From contig NZ_FQVW01000008.1 in the NCBI RefSeq assembly GCF_900129485.1, positions 1 through 64,000 on the forward strand: a DNA stretch of 64,000 nucleotides, in the 5' to 3' direction. Both the position numbers and the translations under genes were made by a program. Each line of letters opens with the position of its first letter. Position 1 is the stretch's first letter. The notes beneath the pieces are model-generated. The model ran no database searches. It saw nothing but the letters and a program-made list of their open reading frames with translations, and was not told the origin of the DNA. Source of the stretch: Ornithinibacillus halophilus (GTDB lineage: Bacteria; Bacillota; Bacilli; Bacillales; Amphibacillaceae). Of the stretch, positions 63,718 to 64,000 are shown one piece after another.

Positions 63718-64000
63718 TTAATTGGAAGCATTCACTACTTCTTTGATTTCATTTGATTCTTCAAAGTTTAATATTTGTTCTAAATCGACTAATAGAAGTA
63801 ATTCCTCTTTTAATTTGGCAACGCCACCTAAGAAGGTATCTTTTACCCCACCAATAATATTCGGTGGCTGTTCGATTGAGCTATGATCGATGTCTAATAC
63901 ATCCGTTGCTGCATCTACTATTAGGCCCACTTGAACATCCTGGGCTTGAACAATTAAAATTCGCGTTTGTTCAGTGAGTTCGGTACTTTCTAGTTGAAGT
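63718..64000 (-). CDS. cheW: CheW coupling protein, partial (start beyond the window)
   Basis: Ninety-four C-terminal residues are visible: TEQTRILIVQAQDVQVGLIVDA, then SIEQPPNIIGG and LLLLVDLEQIL, the second half of a CheW domain. CheW links receptors to CheA. The frame remains open to the right edge. Length and motifs could also fit the CheW domain of CheV, but the protein ends without a receiver domain, which favours CheW. Confidence 0.85.
   Translation of the reverse strand, partial: LQLESTELTEQTRILIVQAQDVQVGLIVDAATDVLDIDHSSIEQPPNIIGGVKDTFLGGVAKLKEELLLLVDLEQILNFEESNEIKEVVNASN

Noticed and set aside
1-64000. tRNA or rRNA genes, prophage or transposase genes
   Set aside because: No cloverleaf, rRNA segment, integrase, transposase or phage structural gene was recognisable in either strand.

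Overview
The window is low-GC DNA of an endospore-forming Bacillaceae type. The gene order prfB-secA-hpf-flagellar genes-comF-degV-degU-degS-yvyE, with a tagU-like gene further on, follows the Bacillus subtilis chromosome. Ribosome binding sites are of the AAGGAGGTGAT type, and SinI/SinR, TasA, ComF and DegSU homologues are present. Acidic proteins would fit a salt-tolerant genus such as Oceanobacillus or Virgibacillus, but that is inference. Most genes are on the minus strand.

1-9.8 kb is a denitrification region. It holds a two-subunit CuA-type heme-copper nitric oxide reductase with a small membrane protein, two copper nitrite reductases (nirK), and the nosD-nosL-nosY-nosF accessory genes between the two nirK copies. 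No nosZ is visible. Three promoters (both nirK genes and the NO reductase) carry FNR-type palindromes centred exactly 41.5 bp upstream of the predicted start, which argues for joint anaerobic activation.

9.9-18 kb carries cell division and envelope genes (minJ, ctpB, an EnvC-like M23 peptidase, ftsX, ftsE), cytochrome c551 and prfB with its programmed frameshift. 18-30 kb carries secA, hpf, a late flagellar cluster lacking hag and fliD at their usual places, and comFA/comFC. 30-36 kb has degV, degU/degS, yvyE and nagA/nagB.

36-42 kb is a biofilm island inserted between yvyE and the tagU-like gene. It comprises tasA, tapA, sipW, a second TasA-like protein with an LPDTA sortase signal, sinI and sinR, with a divergent class D sortase. 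A cyclic-di-GMP-I riboswitch lies directly upstream of sinI. Near-identical palindromes, probably SinR-type operators, occur between tasA and the sortase and upstream of a second SinR/SlrR-like gene at 50.5 kb.

42-56 kb holds a class B PBP, IDEAL-domain paralogues, an aldehyde dehydrogenase with a DUF779 partner, transporters, DUF1648 membrane proteins and pyroglutamyl peptidase. 56-64 kb holds a TRAP-TAXI transporter and a chemotaxis set (cheX, cheY, an MCP, partial cheW). The TRAP solute-binding protein reads as a circular permutation of the family. Two intergenic arrays of about 21 bp AGCGA repeats and several dispersed structured repeats complete the window.
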